Shown piece by piece: positions 1 to 12,171 of a stretch of DNA of 64,000 nucleotides. The DNA comes from Inia geoffrensis (lineage: Eukaryota > Chordata > Mammalia > Artiodactyla > Iniidae), in the NCBI GenBank assembly GCA_036417435.1, contig CM070900.1, positions 116,075,815 to 116,139,814 on the forward strand. The letters are read 5' to 3'. The notes under the pieces are model-generated. The model saw nothing but the letters and a program-made list of their open reading frames with translations, did no database searches and was not told where the DNA came from. The position numbers and the translations under genes are program-made. The first letter of the stretch is position 1; each line of letters begins with the position of its first letter.

Positions 1-3000
1 GATCTACGGAAGTTATACTTACCTTTTGGTAACTAGGTAACATAATCTCCTGGAGGCTAGCTAATTGCAGCCCACAATAACCTCACATACAGTAACTGTT
101 AAATTTTTCATTTCTTTCAAATTATTATGGATCAGTGGAAAGGGTATTGATTTGATTCATTAACGGATTCCCAGTCTGTTCCAAGGTTAATGATTACATG
201 TATCTCAATTACACCCTTAACAGGTTATACCATATGATTTGTTTTAACTGCTTTGTACATTGTATATCTTCGTCAGCTGAAAGGCTTCTTAGCAGTTCAT
301 GATTTAACAAATCTTTCTCCTCCTCTCCCTAAAACAATGAACCTGCTTTGACGAAACATCAAAGCAGGACAAAAATAAATTATAAAAGCTTTTTGCAGGA
401 TTCTCCAAGAACCATAGCATAACAGTTTATTTTAGTCAGGTAAATTGCAGGTAGTCTGCAATTCATTCATGTTTAAAATATTTATAAATATGAAGCAGGG
501 AGGGGGGAGGTCAATCCCTTTTTTTTTTTTTTTTTTTTGGTATTTTATACCACTTTTCTTAGGTAGGAAGCACTTTTTTTTAACTTTGATCTTTTGAATA
601 TACACAGAGTGCAATTTTATCTTAGAAAAGGAGAATCAACGTATATATTTTTAAAATCACCTGTAGTTCTTCCAGCAAAATCCAGACACATTTAAACTGC
701 TCTAAAAAACAAAAACAAAAATTAAATAATTCAAAATATAATATGTTCACATGACACCCTTCAGGATGAGAGTCAGGCAAATGATTCACAGGTACACTCC
801 CATATATTGTCTGTGGATAGTCAGGCAGGAGGATAAAGAGATGCACTGGAGGGTTCCCAGGGCAGAGAACACATCTCTCAATTAGAGGACAACACAGGGA
901 TTTTGACAAGAAAGAAGACAGTTGTTTATTCTAGTCCTTCTATTTCCTTTTTATCCCCTTTCTATTGCCAGCAACCGTATTTGCCTCTGTATATTTAAGC
1001 CAAGCAAACTTCTCCTGTGTCCTGAACTAAAATTGTTGAATCACGGGACAGTCTATCTAATCTTGCTTTCTTTTGATGAGAAATCGCTGCTTCTTGCACA
1101 TAGTACTGTAGAGTCCAGAGCAGGAATTATATTTTAAAGAATCTTATCACTTTTACTATCCACTTGTACTCTGAACAAGCAAAGCACCAGGGTCCCCTCC
1201 TTTCTGGAACCCCCAAGATTCTGACAGAGTTTGGGGACTCAGAAGCCAAATGGGAATCATCAGGAGGAGAGACTTCAGTTATACAATCCATTAAATAAAA
1301 CAATAGAGCCTGCAGCTGAGCTATTAAAAAGAGTAGAGCAATTTTTATTTCAATGGCTACATTTTATTTCCTCTTCTGAGTGACTGTTAACAAAGGGCCG
1401 CTGAAAGGACTGGATAAAAAGCAGGCGTCAGATGCAGGATCCATGAGTTAAACAACATTATTAGATACAATTTCATAAAATCTAGTTGCTTTTTCACTAC
1501 TAGAAATCATGTCCTTTTGTCAACTTGTGGTCACATCAGCACTTCTGCTGATATAATTTGCTCCAGCTGCAGAGCATAGCTGGCCTGCAAATCAAGAACC
1601 AGAATGAGGACAGGCAGGAATAACTCAATGGCTTGGATCATGTGCAAATCACTACACTTCTCGCTATTAGTCTACTTTTTTTTTTTCAGAATATTTGGAA
1701 GAGGAAAGATTTATCTTTAGCAAAGCAGCCAGTCAGCCACCCTCTTAACAACTGGTTTGTCTGGCTATCTTCTGAAGCCTCACCCTCTGTGCAGTGATGC
1801 TCTGTAATCATGACATTATGTATTAAAAAAAAATAACACTTAACTTCCCTTACCCACCATAAACTGGCAGTCTGAACCTCTAATGTCAAATAGCTGCTGG
1901 GTTTGTTCACCTCCTCTACAAAAATGTTCCTTAGATTTAAAAATATTCCTGAGTACTTCTTTTGTTTATCATTTTTGCATTTCAAGTGCTTCTATCTGGC
2001 CTGGAATGTACAGGTTTACAAAATAATACACATTCTAATGTCAACAAATAGCTGTAAATGCCTCAATTCCAGACACAAAAAGATCCCCGTCAAAAATGAA
2101 ATAAAATACTACTTACTGATCTAGGCATAAGTAAAAATGGTAGGGACTTAACTAGTCATTCAGCATTGAACTTCAGACAGCTCTTTTGCTTGATTAGAAA
2201 CTCTATTGATTTACAATGAAATCAATTAGAATTGGATCCTAACCATTTCAAATTCAGCTATAATTGAATGCTCGGCAATCACTCACGTACGAAAGAAAAA
2301 CAGTTTCTAAATAAAAGCAAAGCCCAAGTACTCTTGCATATCTGAGGAAATCATTATATATGGTGAGCAAATAAGAGAGGACAAACAATAGCATATACAG
2401 CTGGAACAGCTGAATCAGTGTCCCTAATAACAAGAACAGCTTATCAAGTGTGCAAAGGCAGCGCTGGTCTGTTGTTCACCAGTGCAAGTGAGCTGATATT
2501 CTCTGTTCATGGCATGGCAAGCTTCCAGGGCCAGGTGCAGTCCTAACTGCAAACTCATTATGTAACCTGTCACCTTCAGAAATTCACTGTTGTAGGAAGT
2601 ACCCAGATCCAAAGCTTCGGTGGCAATATTTTTTCTTTTTCTTTGTAAACTGACCTGGGAAATCTGATGACTATTGAGTATGCTTTTATATGCCAGTGTT
2701 TGAGAGAGGACAAAGAGTAGTAATGTGCCACGCCTGTGGCACTGAATCTGTTCTCCTGTTGGCAGGACTGCACAGTGAGATGTGAGTCAGATGTGAATCC
2801 CATGCCTTTTTCTCTTCTTCTTTTGTAACATGTTGCAGAGGTGAATTTGCCAAAATCCAGGGGTCTGCTTACTCCTTAAATTAGAATGGAAGTAATAACA
2901 CTTTCTGAAATATATGTGGGTGATTTTCTCCCATCCTGAAAGTTTTAGAAGTTTGCCCCTGCTAGATGTAGGCCAGTGAAGCTCATGGGCTCTAGCCTAT

Positions 3001-5034
3001 AAAAACAGATTTTAATGTCTGGTTGGAGTCATTGAGAGCTAATTCTTCACATTTTTCAGATGTATAATATGCACTTTTATTGTTGGTCACTTCTGAGAAG
3101 GTAGAAAAATTATGGTTTACTTAAAGTAGAATCATATTTTATAATGATACTGACTAGCATATCTGCATTATTTAACTATCACGTCAGGCAACTTTATTCA
3201 AATAAATGAGAAACAAAGTGAATGACTTGCAAGGGAAAATGACACCTGTTAACAAAAGAAAAACATCTGGCAAAATGAATTTTGACATCTCTAATCATAC
3301 TCTTTCAACCCTGCACTTACCTGACATCCTTATAGGTGGGGCTAGGTACAAAAGGCAGGGCAAAGGAGGGGAGCCTGAAATCTGTGAGGTGGGTCTTAAA
3401 TGAGAATCAGGTCTTTTGTCATTCTATGTTTGTTCCTAACCCAGAACAAGGCCTTCTTTTATCATCATTAACCCATACACTGGCTGTAGTAGTGAGCAAA
3501 ATGTGCGGGGCACTTTTAAAATGACAGGACATACAGACATGCTTAAGGCCGCCAAATTGCTACTTCCTTGTCAGATCATAGATGCTCATCTGGTATCCTG
3601 AATTTATGCCTAGACAGGGAATAGCAACAATAACAAAGTGTGTCTGATTTTTTCTTTCATTTTTCAAAAGGGAAAGCATAATTTCCTCTACCCACATTGA
3701 AGTTAGAAAGAAGCTGGTCTTTCTTAAACTTCTCTTTCTATATCCTCTGAATTGCTTGTATTGTGGAAGTTACAAATCAAGCAGAATAATATACGTGGCT
3801 TTGAAATTCTACGATATCAATCTAATAATTTGCTTAACAATATGGTTTCAAAAATATTGTACTTGGAAGTTGCATCATCCCACAAATATATAAAGAATCT
3901 TTCTGAGCATTGAAATATACTGTTATTCAGGTCTGTTTCATGAGGTGTTAACCTAGCATGGGGAAGGTAAGTTAAAGTATTTCCATCTCACCAGATTCAA
4001 AGAATCATAGTTCAGATATTAATATCCAACACCTTACCATCTTGTGTGCTATTTTGCCAGTTGCTTTTGCTGGCAGTTGGCCTCCCTTGTAAAAGATAAA
4101 GATTTCTATAACAACAAACTCTCTGTATAAATTTTAATTTTATTGCATTTTCTTCCCAGTCCCTATATGCTATATTATATTTATGTCTATGGAGCACCAG
4201 ATGATGATGGGAGAGGGAAGACCACATTGGAATATTTTGAGGGTTAACAGAGACAGTTAACCTTAATGTATCACCAAACTAAGGCATATTTAATTTCAGA
4301 AGTCTAAATGGACAAAAAGCAAAAGAAAAGGTAGAAGAAAGAAAAGAAACAGAGAGAGGAGAAAGGGAAAACGAAACCTTGGAACAATTTCTGCTATTTT
4401 ATCTAATGTTTTGTCTGCTTTAAACAGATTAGTGAGTCACTGTCTTTTTGTTTTGTTTTATAGGAAATTCCGTTGACTTAAAACACTACTGCCAACATAG
4501 ACAGCAATACCACAAGTGCAGTTTTATGACAAAAATATTTATAGCAAAAAAAAATTATTTCAGAAGTATTCATGTTATTGAGGATGCCTGAATTTTCACA
4601 AAATATTTCCAAGGACTCAGTGAGAGTCCAGGAGCCAGTTGTTTCTTTATGATTTCCAGTCAGCCCAAGGCATCCCTACAGTGAGACGCAGGGGCATGCA
4701 GGCTTGGCTTAGATAGCTGGTAAATTAAACAAGTGATTGTGATTATTTTCACATCTTTATTATGTGGATTTTCCTTAGAACCATGTGTATTTGTAAAGTT
4801 ATAGAAAATTCACATGCAAAAAAACTGCATGATTACTATGTCATATCGTCGTTTCATTGACCATAAATCTAAAAATTCTATCTAACACTTGTACTTGTTT
4901 TTTGTTGTTGATGGTATTTGCTTTCAAGTTTGGATGCAAACCTCATAAAATGGGGAATACCTAAATTAATATTCAACTGACTTAGGATATAGTATGTGCC
5001 CTATGAAGCAAGTATTTATGGAAAACTCTTGTTC
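1..5034. other. Unique noncoding DNA, no gene seen
   Basis: I see no recognisable gene, exon or transposable element in these five kilobases. The composition is AT-rich and ordinary for mammalian intergenic or intronic DNA. There is a 20-base T run at 519-538 and a shorter one near 1677-1686, but neither is joined to a SINE or L1 body that I recognise. The longest open frames are under 100 codons, lack similarity to any family I know, and look like chance frames. Confidence 0.6.
519..538. repeat. Poly(T) tract, 20 bases
   Basis: An uninterrupted run of 20 T. It could be the tail of an antisense retrotransposed sequence, but the following 300 bases do not match a SINE or L1 that I recognise, and I see no flanking target duplication. 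Confidence 0.85.
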
Positions 5035-5150
5035 CCCTGCTGGATTGTGAGGCTGACTAAATCACAGATTGTGTCCTGCTTAGATATGCATGTCCTGGTG
5101 AACAGCAGAGTTCCTTGCACATAGCAGAATGAGTGAACATTTGCAGAGTT
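5035..5150 (+). repeat. Possible ancient L2/MIR-like 3' end
   Basis: The order of short words (a 'ctggattgtgag' start, a 'gtgtcctgct' middle, a 'ttccttgcacatag' end) resembles the conserved 3' end of L2-class repeats, which is often preserved in mammalian genomes. It is highly diverged and could be a chance match. Confidence 0.35.
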
Positions 5151-5374
5151 AAAGTGGAATCCAATTGAATTATAATGGTAGTAAGACAGCAGTCATTTGA
5201 CAATTCTCTAAAACAGACACGGCTGATAAATGGACAATTTCTTGCATCAAAAAGATTAAAGAAAGATGAGCTCCTATCTTTATGTTAGAAGATCCTAATT
5301 TTTTTCACCTTGGATTTTCAAATACCTGTGTCCCCACGGATCGTAGCTTTTCTGGAAAAAATAATAATTATCCT

Positions 5375-5535
5375 TCATTGGATGTCAACCCTGTTCTAGG
5401 CACTATGGTAGATGTTTTATACACTTTATTTTAGTTCTTGCTACACTAACCCCTTGAAATAGTCATGTTCAGCCCCATTTCTTCAATGAGGAAACTGAAA
5501 TCCAGAGATAACGAATGACTTCTCACAGTGTGTGA
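5375..5535 (-). repeat. MIR SINE (ancient), antisense
   Basis: The stretch carries the MIR hallmark words in antisense order: 'ctgttctaggcacta', then 'ttttatacacttta', then 'caatgaggaaactgaaat'. MIR is an ancient tRNA-derived SINE shared by mammals. No target duplications remain, as expected at this age. Confidence 0.7.
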
Positions 5536-5544
5536 TAAAACTAA

Positions 5545-6000
5545 AAAATGGCTCCTCCCAAAGATACCATGGCCTAATCTCCAGAATCTATTAATGTTAC
5601 TTTATTTAGCAAAAAAAGGAGGGAAAGGAAGGGAAGGGGGAAGGTCTTTGTAGATATGATGTGATTAAGTTAAGAATCTTGAGATGGGGAAATTATTCTG
5701 GATTATCCAGATGGGCCCTAAATACAATGACATGTATCCTTATAAAAGGGAGGCAGAGATGGGAGTGATGCAGCCACAAGCAAGAAATTCCAACAGCTAC
5801 CAGGAGAGAAGAGGTAAAGGGACGGATTCCCTTAGAGTCCCCAGAGGGAGCACAGTCCCACTGACATTTTGATTTTGGCCCAGTGATATGATTTCAGACT
5901 AAAGGCCTCTAAACCTGTGAGAAATTAAATTTCTGTTGCTTTAACTCACCAGGTTTGTGGTACTTTGTTTGAGTGCGGCCTCAGGAAACTAGTATACAGT
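5545..6000 (+). mobile_element. MaLR (MLT1-type) solitary LTR, sense
   Basis: The sequence contains the typical MLT1 string order: a 'gatgtgattaagttaagaatc' block near 5657, 'gatggggaaattattctgga', a 'cctaaatacaatgacatgta' block, a 'gatgcagccacaagcaag' block near 5768, and near the end 'gagaaattaaatttctgttg' with the polyadenylation-like AATTAAA, followed by 'aggaaactagtatacag'. MaLR LTRs are remnants of nonautonomous ERVL-related retroelements. No internal coding sequence is attached. It lies tail to tail with the antisense LTR that follows. The family is fairly sure; the exact MLT1 subfamily is not. Confidence 0.65.
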
Positions 6001-6034
6001 TAAAGCACTTCGGCAGTAACAATGTTAGAGTTGG

Positions 6035-6411
6035 AATTGAGCATGTTAGTATTCTATTACTGCCTTACAAATTACCACAACTTTAGCATCTTAAAAAAGC
6101 ACCCATTTATTATCTTACAGTTCTGTAGGTCAGATGCTCAGGGTGGCCTCAACGGTAGTTCTTTACTTGGGCTGAAATCAGTGGGTTATGTATGCTGGGA
6201 TCTTACCAGGAGGCTCTGAGAGGAACCACACGGATCAGTTTGACCCACCTGGATAATCTCCCCAAATTAAGATCACCAAATTAGTAACCTTACTCACATC
6301 TGCAAAATCCTTTGTGCCATGTAAGAGAACCATCAGGGAGTAACGCCAGGGGCAGAGGTCATGGGTGCTACCATATCCGAAGCCCAAACTCTCTTATCTG
6401 CCATAACACAC
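6035..6411 (-). mobile_element. MaLR (MLT1-type) LTR, antisense, internally deleted
   Basis: Read on the minus strand this has MLT1-like features. The plus strand shows 'aaattaccacaac', 'tttattatcttacagttctg', 'ggataatctccc', 'tgcaaaatcctttgtgccat', and at the right edge 'gccataaca', the complement of a TG-starting LTR end. It is shorter than a typical copy, so an internal part is missing. It follows the sense-oriented LTR after only about 35 bases. Confidence 0.55.
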
Positions 6412-6589
6412 TGCCTTCCAAAGCACTTTGCCACCACTAGTCTTTAGAAAACATCCACAACAGCTCATTAATAAACATAATGTTTGTGGAGGAGCTTGTC
6501 CACAGAGCCAGAATCCCTTTGTACCTCTTTCTATTTATACTCGTTGTGGTTAACTTGCAACGCTGGTTCCTGTCTCAGTCCATGTCTTT

Positions 6590-7160
6590 CTCACTTCCCC
6601 GCCTAAAAGTCCACACAAGCAATAGGATGGCCCTCGGAGGAACAGCCAGGAAGAGTCATGGAGGCAAGAGATAGGATTGCAGGACACAGATGAGCATTTT
6701 CCCAGAGACCTACAGAAATAAGACACATAATGGCCCCCAGTTGGTACCTTGGCCGGATCCTACAATCCCCTTTACCCAAGATGTGTGCTCCACCTTCTAT
6801 ATGTTTTCCTCCAAACATCTCTCAAAGGATTGCCCTAGGGTTATTGGAGCAACTCTGCTTTTGTGGGGAGCTAGCTGAAAATGCGTGGGAGAGTATATCT
6901 CCGTGGAGTTACAGACTGTTTGTTTGGTGAAAAGATACAAACCCTAGTTCCTTTTCCTTGAGACATGGCAAACTGACTTGCAATTTATGTTCCACTGGCT
7001 GAGCCTGGAATTTCACCTGACAGTGCTCCTTTCCTTGGTTCTCTTCCCTCTCCATTCTGAAATCCATTAACATTTTCTCCTGGGGGTGCTGCCTTAATAA
7101 ATCACTTGCACTTGAATCCTTGGCTCAGCTTTTCTTTCTGGATGACTTGACCTAACACAT
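6590..7160 (+). mobile_element. Possible old ERVL-type LTR
   Basis: The right part (about 7080-7160) has AATAAA followed by a 'cacttgcacttgaatcc' block and a 'cttggctcagc' block, resembling the polyadenylation and R-region end of several old ERVL-type LTRs. The left boundary is not clear and there is no internal region. I am not sure of the family, and it could be unique DNA with a chance resemblance. Confidence 0.3.
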
Positions 7161-7893
7161 GGGTACACTTCGGGCATTTTTCTGGAGCCAGGAGCATTAA
7201 GGACTAGCCACTCTAAAAATCTCTACCTAGCAGGAATGGATTTTGTCCACATTGTTTTGTGCTGGTAGGGAATATAGCCTGGTCATTCCCAGTCAGCCAG
7301 GTTCTCTACTGTCAACTAGATGCCTCTCCTAAAAGTGAGAACTCAAAGACTCTTGCACCTCTGGAAAAAAAAACTTTGTCCTTGATTGCCCACTATTTCA
7401 AACTCATTGCCTAAAACTGTGCTTATAGCTTTCTTCTGGCTCAGTCTTGTTATTTTCCAGTGGGTATACATGTAGTGAATGAATAATTTTAAGTGCCTAT
7501 AGAAAGTACAATGGTGAGTATAGAAATTCAAGGCTGAATGAATTTGCAAAGAGGGTTTGAAACATTATCCTTGTTATTTCAAATCTGTAGTTGATTGGTG
7601 CATGTGAGTGCAGAATATAAAATGATGATCTGCAGATGGCTCCACTGAGCACTCCTAACTGCATTATTCAGGTGCACATGCATGATGCTATAAGCAGAAT
7701 CAGGATTCAAAAAGAGAGCAGGATGTGAAATACTGTGTCAGGGTTGCTCCCTAGAAGCTATCAAGAACTTGCAGTTGCCCAGGGGTGGGCAGGGCTTACC
7801 AGCTATATTTGGTGAAGTTTCTAAGATTTCCACCATGGTACCCTAATGTCTCTTAAATAAAAAGCAAAAACAAAGCAAAAACCCTTTTACATG
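7161..7893. other. Unique noncoding DNA
   Basis: Nothing recognisable is present. Open frames are short and carry no familiar motifs. Confidence 0.5.
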
Positions 7894-7904
7894 GAAAAGG
7901 GGAT

Positions 7905-8092
7905 TTTTTTTTTTTTTAATGTGGACCATTTTTAAAGTCTTTATTGAATTTGCTACAACATTGCTTCTGTTTTATGTTTTGGTTTGTTGCCCATAAGGCC
8001 TGTGGGTTCTTAGCTCCCTGACCAGGGATTGAACCTGCACCCCCTGCATTGGAAGGTGAAGTCGTAATCACTGGCTCACCAGGGAAGTCCCA
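7905..8092 (-). mobile_element. Older CHR-related tRNA-derived SINE, antisense
   Basis: A T run at the left (the SINE poly(A) tail on the minus strand) leads into a body that ends at the right with 'caccagggaagtccc', the complement of the conserved SINE start. The tRNA-derived part near 8010-8090 shows 'gggattgaacctgcacccc', the complement of a degenerate B box. A direct repeat of about 13 bases beginning 'gaaaagggga' lies at 7894-7906 and again at 8093-8106. This is the target-site duplication and fixes both ends. The body is more diverged than the four young CHR copies further right. Confidence 0.85.
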
Positions 8093-8104
8093 GAAAAGGG
8101 GATT

Positions 8105-8283
8105 TTGCGGATGTAATTAAGGTTACTAATCAGTTGATCTGAAATTAAGGAGATTACCCTAGTAGAACTAACCTGATGGTAAGATCCCTTTTAAAAAGTT
8201 CCAGATATCTAGAGCCTAGTTGACTGGGACCCATTGTCATATGGCAGTTCTTGAGCACAAGGAAATTATTCTGAAGCTTCTGA
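8105..8283 (+). mobile_element. MaLR-like LTR piece, copy 1 (left half, split by L1-A)
   Basis: It begins 'ttgcggatgtaattaaggtt', a string common in MLT1-type LTRs, followed by 'aaattaaggagattaccct'. From here to the L1-A insertion point it aligns with 12172-12350; shared words include 'ccagatatctagagc' and 'gactgggaccca'. After L1-A the alignment appears to resume at 11437 for a short distance. The pairing suggests two copies of one repeat, possibly the two LTRs of one decayed element. Confidence 0.5.
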
Positions 8284-8634
8284 GGCCATTCTTATTTTTT
8301 TCTTTTTGGTTTATTTTATTTGGGTTTATTTTTACTTACATAACTATAGTCAATTTACAATATTGTGTTAGCTTCAGATATATAGTTTCAGATTATTTTC
8401 GAATATAGGTTATTACAAGACATTGAATACAGTTCCATGTACATACAGCAAGTCCTTGAGCCCATCTATTTTATATATAGTGGCGTGTATCTCTTAATCT
8501 CATACTCCTAATTTATCCTTCCTCATCCCCTTTCCCTTTTGGTCACCGTAAGTTTGTTTTACATGTTTGTGAGTCTGTTTCTGTTTTGTAAATGTTATTT
8601 GTATTTTTTTCAGATGCCACATATAGTGATGATA

Positions 8635-11425
8635 TTATATAATATTTGTCTTTCTCTGCCTGACTTCACTTAGTATGATAATCTCTAGGTCCATCCATGT
8701 TGTTGCAAATGGCATTATTTCATTCCTTTTTATGGCTGAGTAATATTCCATTGTGTATATATATATATACCACATCTTCTTTATCCATTTATCACTTGAT
8801 GGACATTGAGGTTGCTTCCATGTCTTGACTATTCTGAACAGTGCTGCAATGAACATTGGGGTGCATGTATCTTTTTGAATTAGTTTTTGTCTTTTGCGGA
8901 TATATGCTCAGGAGTGGGACTGCTGGATCATATGGTAGCTCTAATTTTAGCTTTCGAAAGAACTTCCAGACTGTTTTCCATAGTGGCTACACCAATTTAC
9001 ATTCCCTCCAACAGTGTATGAGGGTTCCCTTTTCTTCACACCCTCTCCACGATTTGTTATTTGTAGACTTTTGATGACGGCCATTCTGACTTGTGTGAGA
9101 TGATACTTCATTGTAGTTTTGATTGGCATTTCTCTAATAATTAGCAACATTGAGCATCTTTTAATGTTCCTGTTGGTCATCTGCATGTCTTCTTTGGAGA
9201 AATGTATATTTAGGTTTCTGCCCATTTTTTGATTGTATTTTTATATTGAATTATATGAGCTGTTCATATATTTTGGAAATTAACCCCTTGTTGGTCACAT
9301 TGTTTGCAAATATCTTCTCCCAGTCCATAGGTGGTCTTTTCTTTTTGCTTGTGGTTTCCTTGGCTGTGCAAAAGCTTATAAGTTTGATTAGGTCCCATTT
9401 GTTTACATTTGCTTTTATTTCTTTTGCCTTGGGAGACTGATCTAAGATATTGCTATGATTTATGTCCCAGAATGTTTTGCCTATGTTCTCTTCTAGGAGT
9501 TTTATGGTGCCATGTCTTACACTTAAGTCTTTAAGCCATTTTTTAATTTATTCTTGTGTATGCTGTGAGGGAGTGTTCTAACTTCATTGATTTACATGAG
9601 GCTATCCAGCTTTCCCAGCACTGCTTGCTAAAGAAATTGTCTTTTCTCCATTTTGTATTCTTGCCTCCTTTGCCATAGATTAATTGACCATAGGTGTGTG
9701 GGTTTATTTCTTGGCTCTCTATTCTGTTCCATTGATCTATGTCTGTTTTTTTTTTTAACATCTTTATTGGGTTAAAATTGCTCTACAATGGTGTGTCAGT
9801 TTCTACTTTATAACAAAGTGAATCAGTTATATATATACAGACGTTCACATATTTCTTCCCTCTTGCGTCTCCCTCCTTCCTTCTCTCCCTATCCCACCCC
9901 TCCAGGCAGTCACAAAGCACCGAGCTGATATCCCTGTGCCAAGCGGCTGCTTCCCACTAGCTATCTACCTTACGTTTGTTAGTATATATATGTCCATGCC
10001 CCTCCCTCGCCCTCCCATAGCTCACCCCTCCCCCTCCCCATATCCTCAAGTCCGTTCTCCAGTAGGTCTGTGTCTTTATTCCTGTCTTACCCCTAGGTTC
10101 TTCATAACATTTTTTTTTTTCTTAAATTCCATATATATGTGTTAGCATACGGTATTTGTCTTTGTGTTTTTGTGCCAATACCACTCTGTTTTGGTTACTG
10201 TAGTTTTGTAATATTGTCTAGAGTCTGGAAGGGTTATACCTCCACCTTTGTTCTTTTTCCTCACAATTGCTTTTGCAATTCTGGGTCTTTTCTGGTTCCA
10301 TATAAATTTTGATTATTTGTTCGAGCTCTGTGAAAAATATCATGAGTAATTTGATAGGGATCACATTAAATCTGTAAATTGCTTTGGGTAGTATGGCCAT
10401 TTTAACAATATTAATTCTTCCAATCCAAGAGCATGGGATATATTTCCATTTCTTTGTATCATCCTTCAATTTCCTTTATAAATGTTTTATAGTTTTCAGC
10501 ATATAAATAAGTCTTTCACATCCTTGGTAAGGTTTATTCCTAGGTGTTTTCTTGATGCTATTTTAAATGGGATTTTTTTTTTTTTTTTACTTTCTGATAT
10601 TTCATTATTAGTGTAAAGAAATACAACAGATTACTGTATATTGATCTTGTATACTGCTACCTTGATGAATTCATTTATCAGTTCTAATAGTTTTTGTGTG
10701 GAATCTTTAGGATTTTCTATATAGTGTGTCATGTTATCTGCATACAATGACAGTTTTACATCTTCCCTTCCAATCTGGATACCTTTTATTTCTTGTTTGA
10801 TTGCTGTGGCTAGGACTTCCAATACTATGTTGAATAGAAGTGGTGAGAGTGGGCATTCTTTTCTTGTTCCAGAATTCAGCAGGAAGGCTTTCAGCTTTTC
10901 ATCCTTAAGTAATATATAATGGGTTCATCTTAAATGGCTTTTATTATGCTGAGATATATTTCCTCTAAACCCATTTTGGTGAGAGTTTTTATCATGAATA
11001 GATGTTGAATTTTATCAGTCAAATGCTTTTACTGCATCAACTGAGAGGATCATGTGTTTTTTCAGGTTTTTTGTCTTTTCTTTTTTGTTGATGTGGTGTG
11101 TCACATTGATTAATTTGCTTATGTTGAACCATACTTGTGACCCTGGAATGAATCCAACTTGATCATTGTATATGATCCTTCTTATGTGTTGTTGGATTGT
11201 TTGTTTGCTATTTTGTTGAAGGTTTTTGCTTCTGTATTCATCAGAGATATTGGGCTGTAATTTACTTTTTCTGTAGTGTCTTTGTCTGGTTTTGGTATCA
11301 GGGTGATGGTGGCTTCATAGAATGACTTTGGGAGTATTCCCCCCCTTCAGTCTTTTGGAAGAGTTTGAGAAGGATAGGTATGAGTTCTTCTTTGTATGCT
11401 TGGTAGGATTCCCCAGTGAATTCTA
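8635..11425 (-). pseudogene. L1-A ORF2 remnant (reverse transcriptase to C terminus)
   Basis: The broken reading frames on the minus strand encode the 3' half of L1 ORF2p, the endonuclease and reverse transcriptase that copies L1 RNA at its target. Recognisable pieces are the '[14 protein letters not shown]' block (10631-10822), the thumb-like segment with '[20 protein letters not shown]' (10218-10469), and the C-terminal '[12 protein letters not shown]' block (8635-8856). The catalytic FADD motif of L1 reverse transcriptase reads YADN here, so a catalytic aspartate is lost. The upstream half of ORF2 was never inserted. Frameshifts and a nested insertion leave no usable protein. Confidence 0.85.
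9750..10175 (-). mobile_element. Young L1 3' tail nested in L1-A
   Basis: A T run at 9750-9760 is followed by the complement of a cetartiodactyl L1 3'UTR ('aacatctttattgg', then 'aagtgaatcagttatatata', then a polypyrimidine block around 9860-9900). It matches the 3'UTRs of L1-E and L1-F (57390-57752 and 60395-60757) in antisense. It interrupts L1-A between its ORF2 sequences 'ttgatctatgtctg' and 'tttttgtgccaatacc'. The insert is only the last 0.4 kb of an L1, a strong 5' truncation. I could not define its target duplication because both edges are T-rich. Confidence 0.85.
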
Positions 11426-11436
11426 AGGCCATTCTT

Positions 11437-12171
11437 TGTGAGCTGTTCAGCTCCATGGAATAAGTTCATTACCTGAGTAGCAATATTTTATCTAATTAAT
11501 TGTTGTCTTGCCTAGAGTAGGTTATTATTGTATACTTGCCAAGTTAATGAATGGATGAGCTATACACCCAGCCACATTTCCAAGAGTTATTTTCACAAAA
11601 CTCCATCCCCTTGAGGAGTGCAGGGAAGCCAATTAAGCACAAAAGAGTAAAGAAAAGGGACTGAGAATTCAAACTGGATAGGCAAAAAGAAAAGCTAACT
11701 CTATTTAGTACATATCTGAAAATACCAAGCCCTAGTGTCAGTTTATGAATGCTTCAGTGTAGAGTTCACTGCTAGATTGCTATGGAAAACTCCTAATGGG
11801 AACTTCTCCTTGGGTGGGGGGACAACATGACATGAAAGTACTGGCATTACTTCATTTCCCAGAAACCTTGCAGAGGTCCTGAAATTGGCTGTTCTACAGT
11901 TCATTACTTACTAATTTTTGATGAAATTAGTAAAACACATGGAACTGCAAAAAAATGATAAAGAGAAAAAGCTTTTTGGGAAACTACTGAAGTTAATCAT
12001 AACAAAAATGCCAGAACTATAGCTTAATTATTAAAGTGTTGAATAACTTCTGCCAAAACCTTCTAAGTATTTATCATTATAAGATTCACATTTTCTGTAC
12101 TATGTCATCATTTGGACACTAGCCATTGTCAGGTAAAACAAAAAAATCTCAGAGTTTGAAGTTTACAACCT
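11437..12171. other. Noncoding DNA between two LTR-like copies
   Basis: The first 30-40 bases may continue LTR-like copy 1 after the L1-A insertion. The rest is AT-rich and has no motif or reading frame that I recognise. If the flanking copies are paired LTRs, this would be the shrunken internal part of that element, but no coding remnant is visible. Confidence 0.35.

Larger units (their letters stand above)
8294..11425 (-). mobile_element. L1-A: old 5'-truncated L1, antisense
   Basis: A LINE-1 copy on the minus strand: T-rich tail and 3'UTR at the left (8294-8640), then ORF2 read leftward, ending in the reverse-transcriptase domain at the right. A direct repeat 'aggccattctt' at 8283-8293 and 11426-11436 brackets it as an 11-bp target-site duplication. 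It was later split at 9750-10175 by a younger L1 tail. The copy is old: ORF2 is full of stops and frameshifts. It lacks ORF1, the 5'UTR and the endonuclease domain. Confidence 0.88.

Noticed and set aside
432..909. Minus-strand frames after the T run at 519-538 as an exon or retrogene
   Set aside because: No splice pattern, family motif or coding-like composition; one frame is mostly poly-lysine from the T run.
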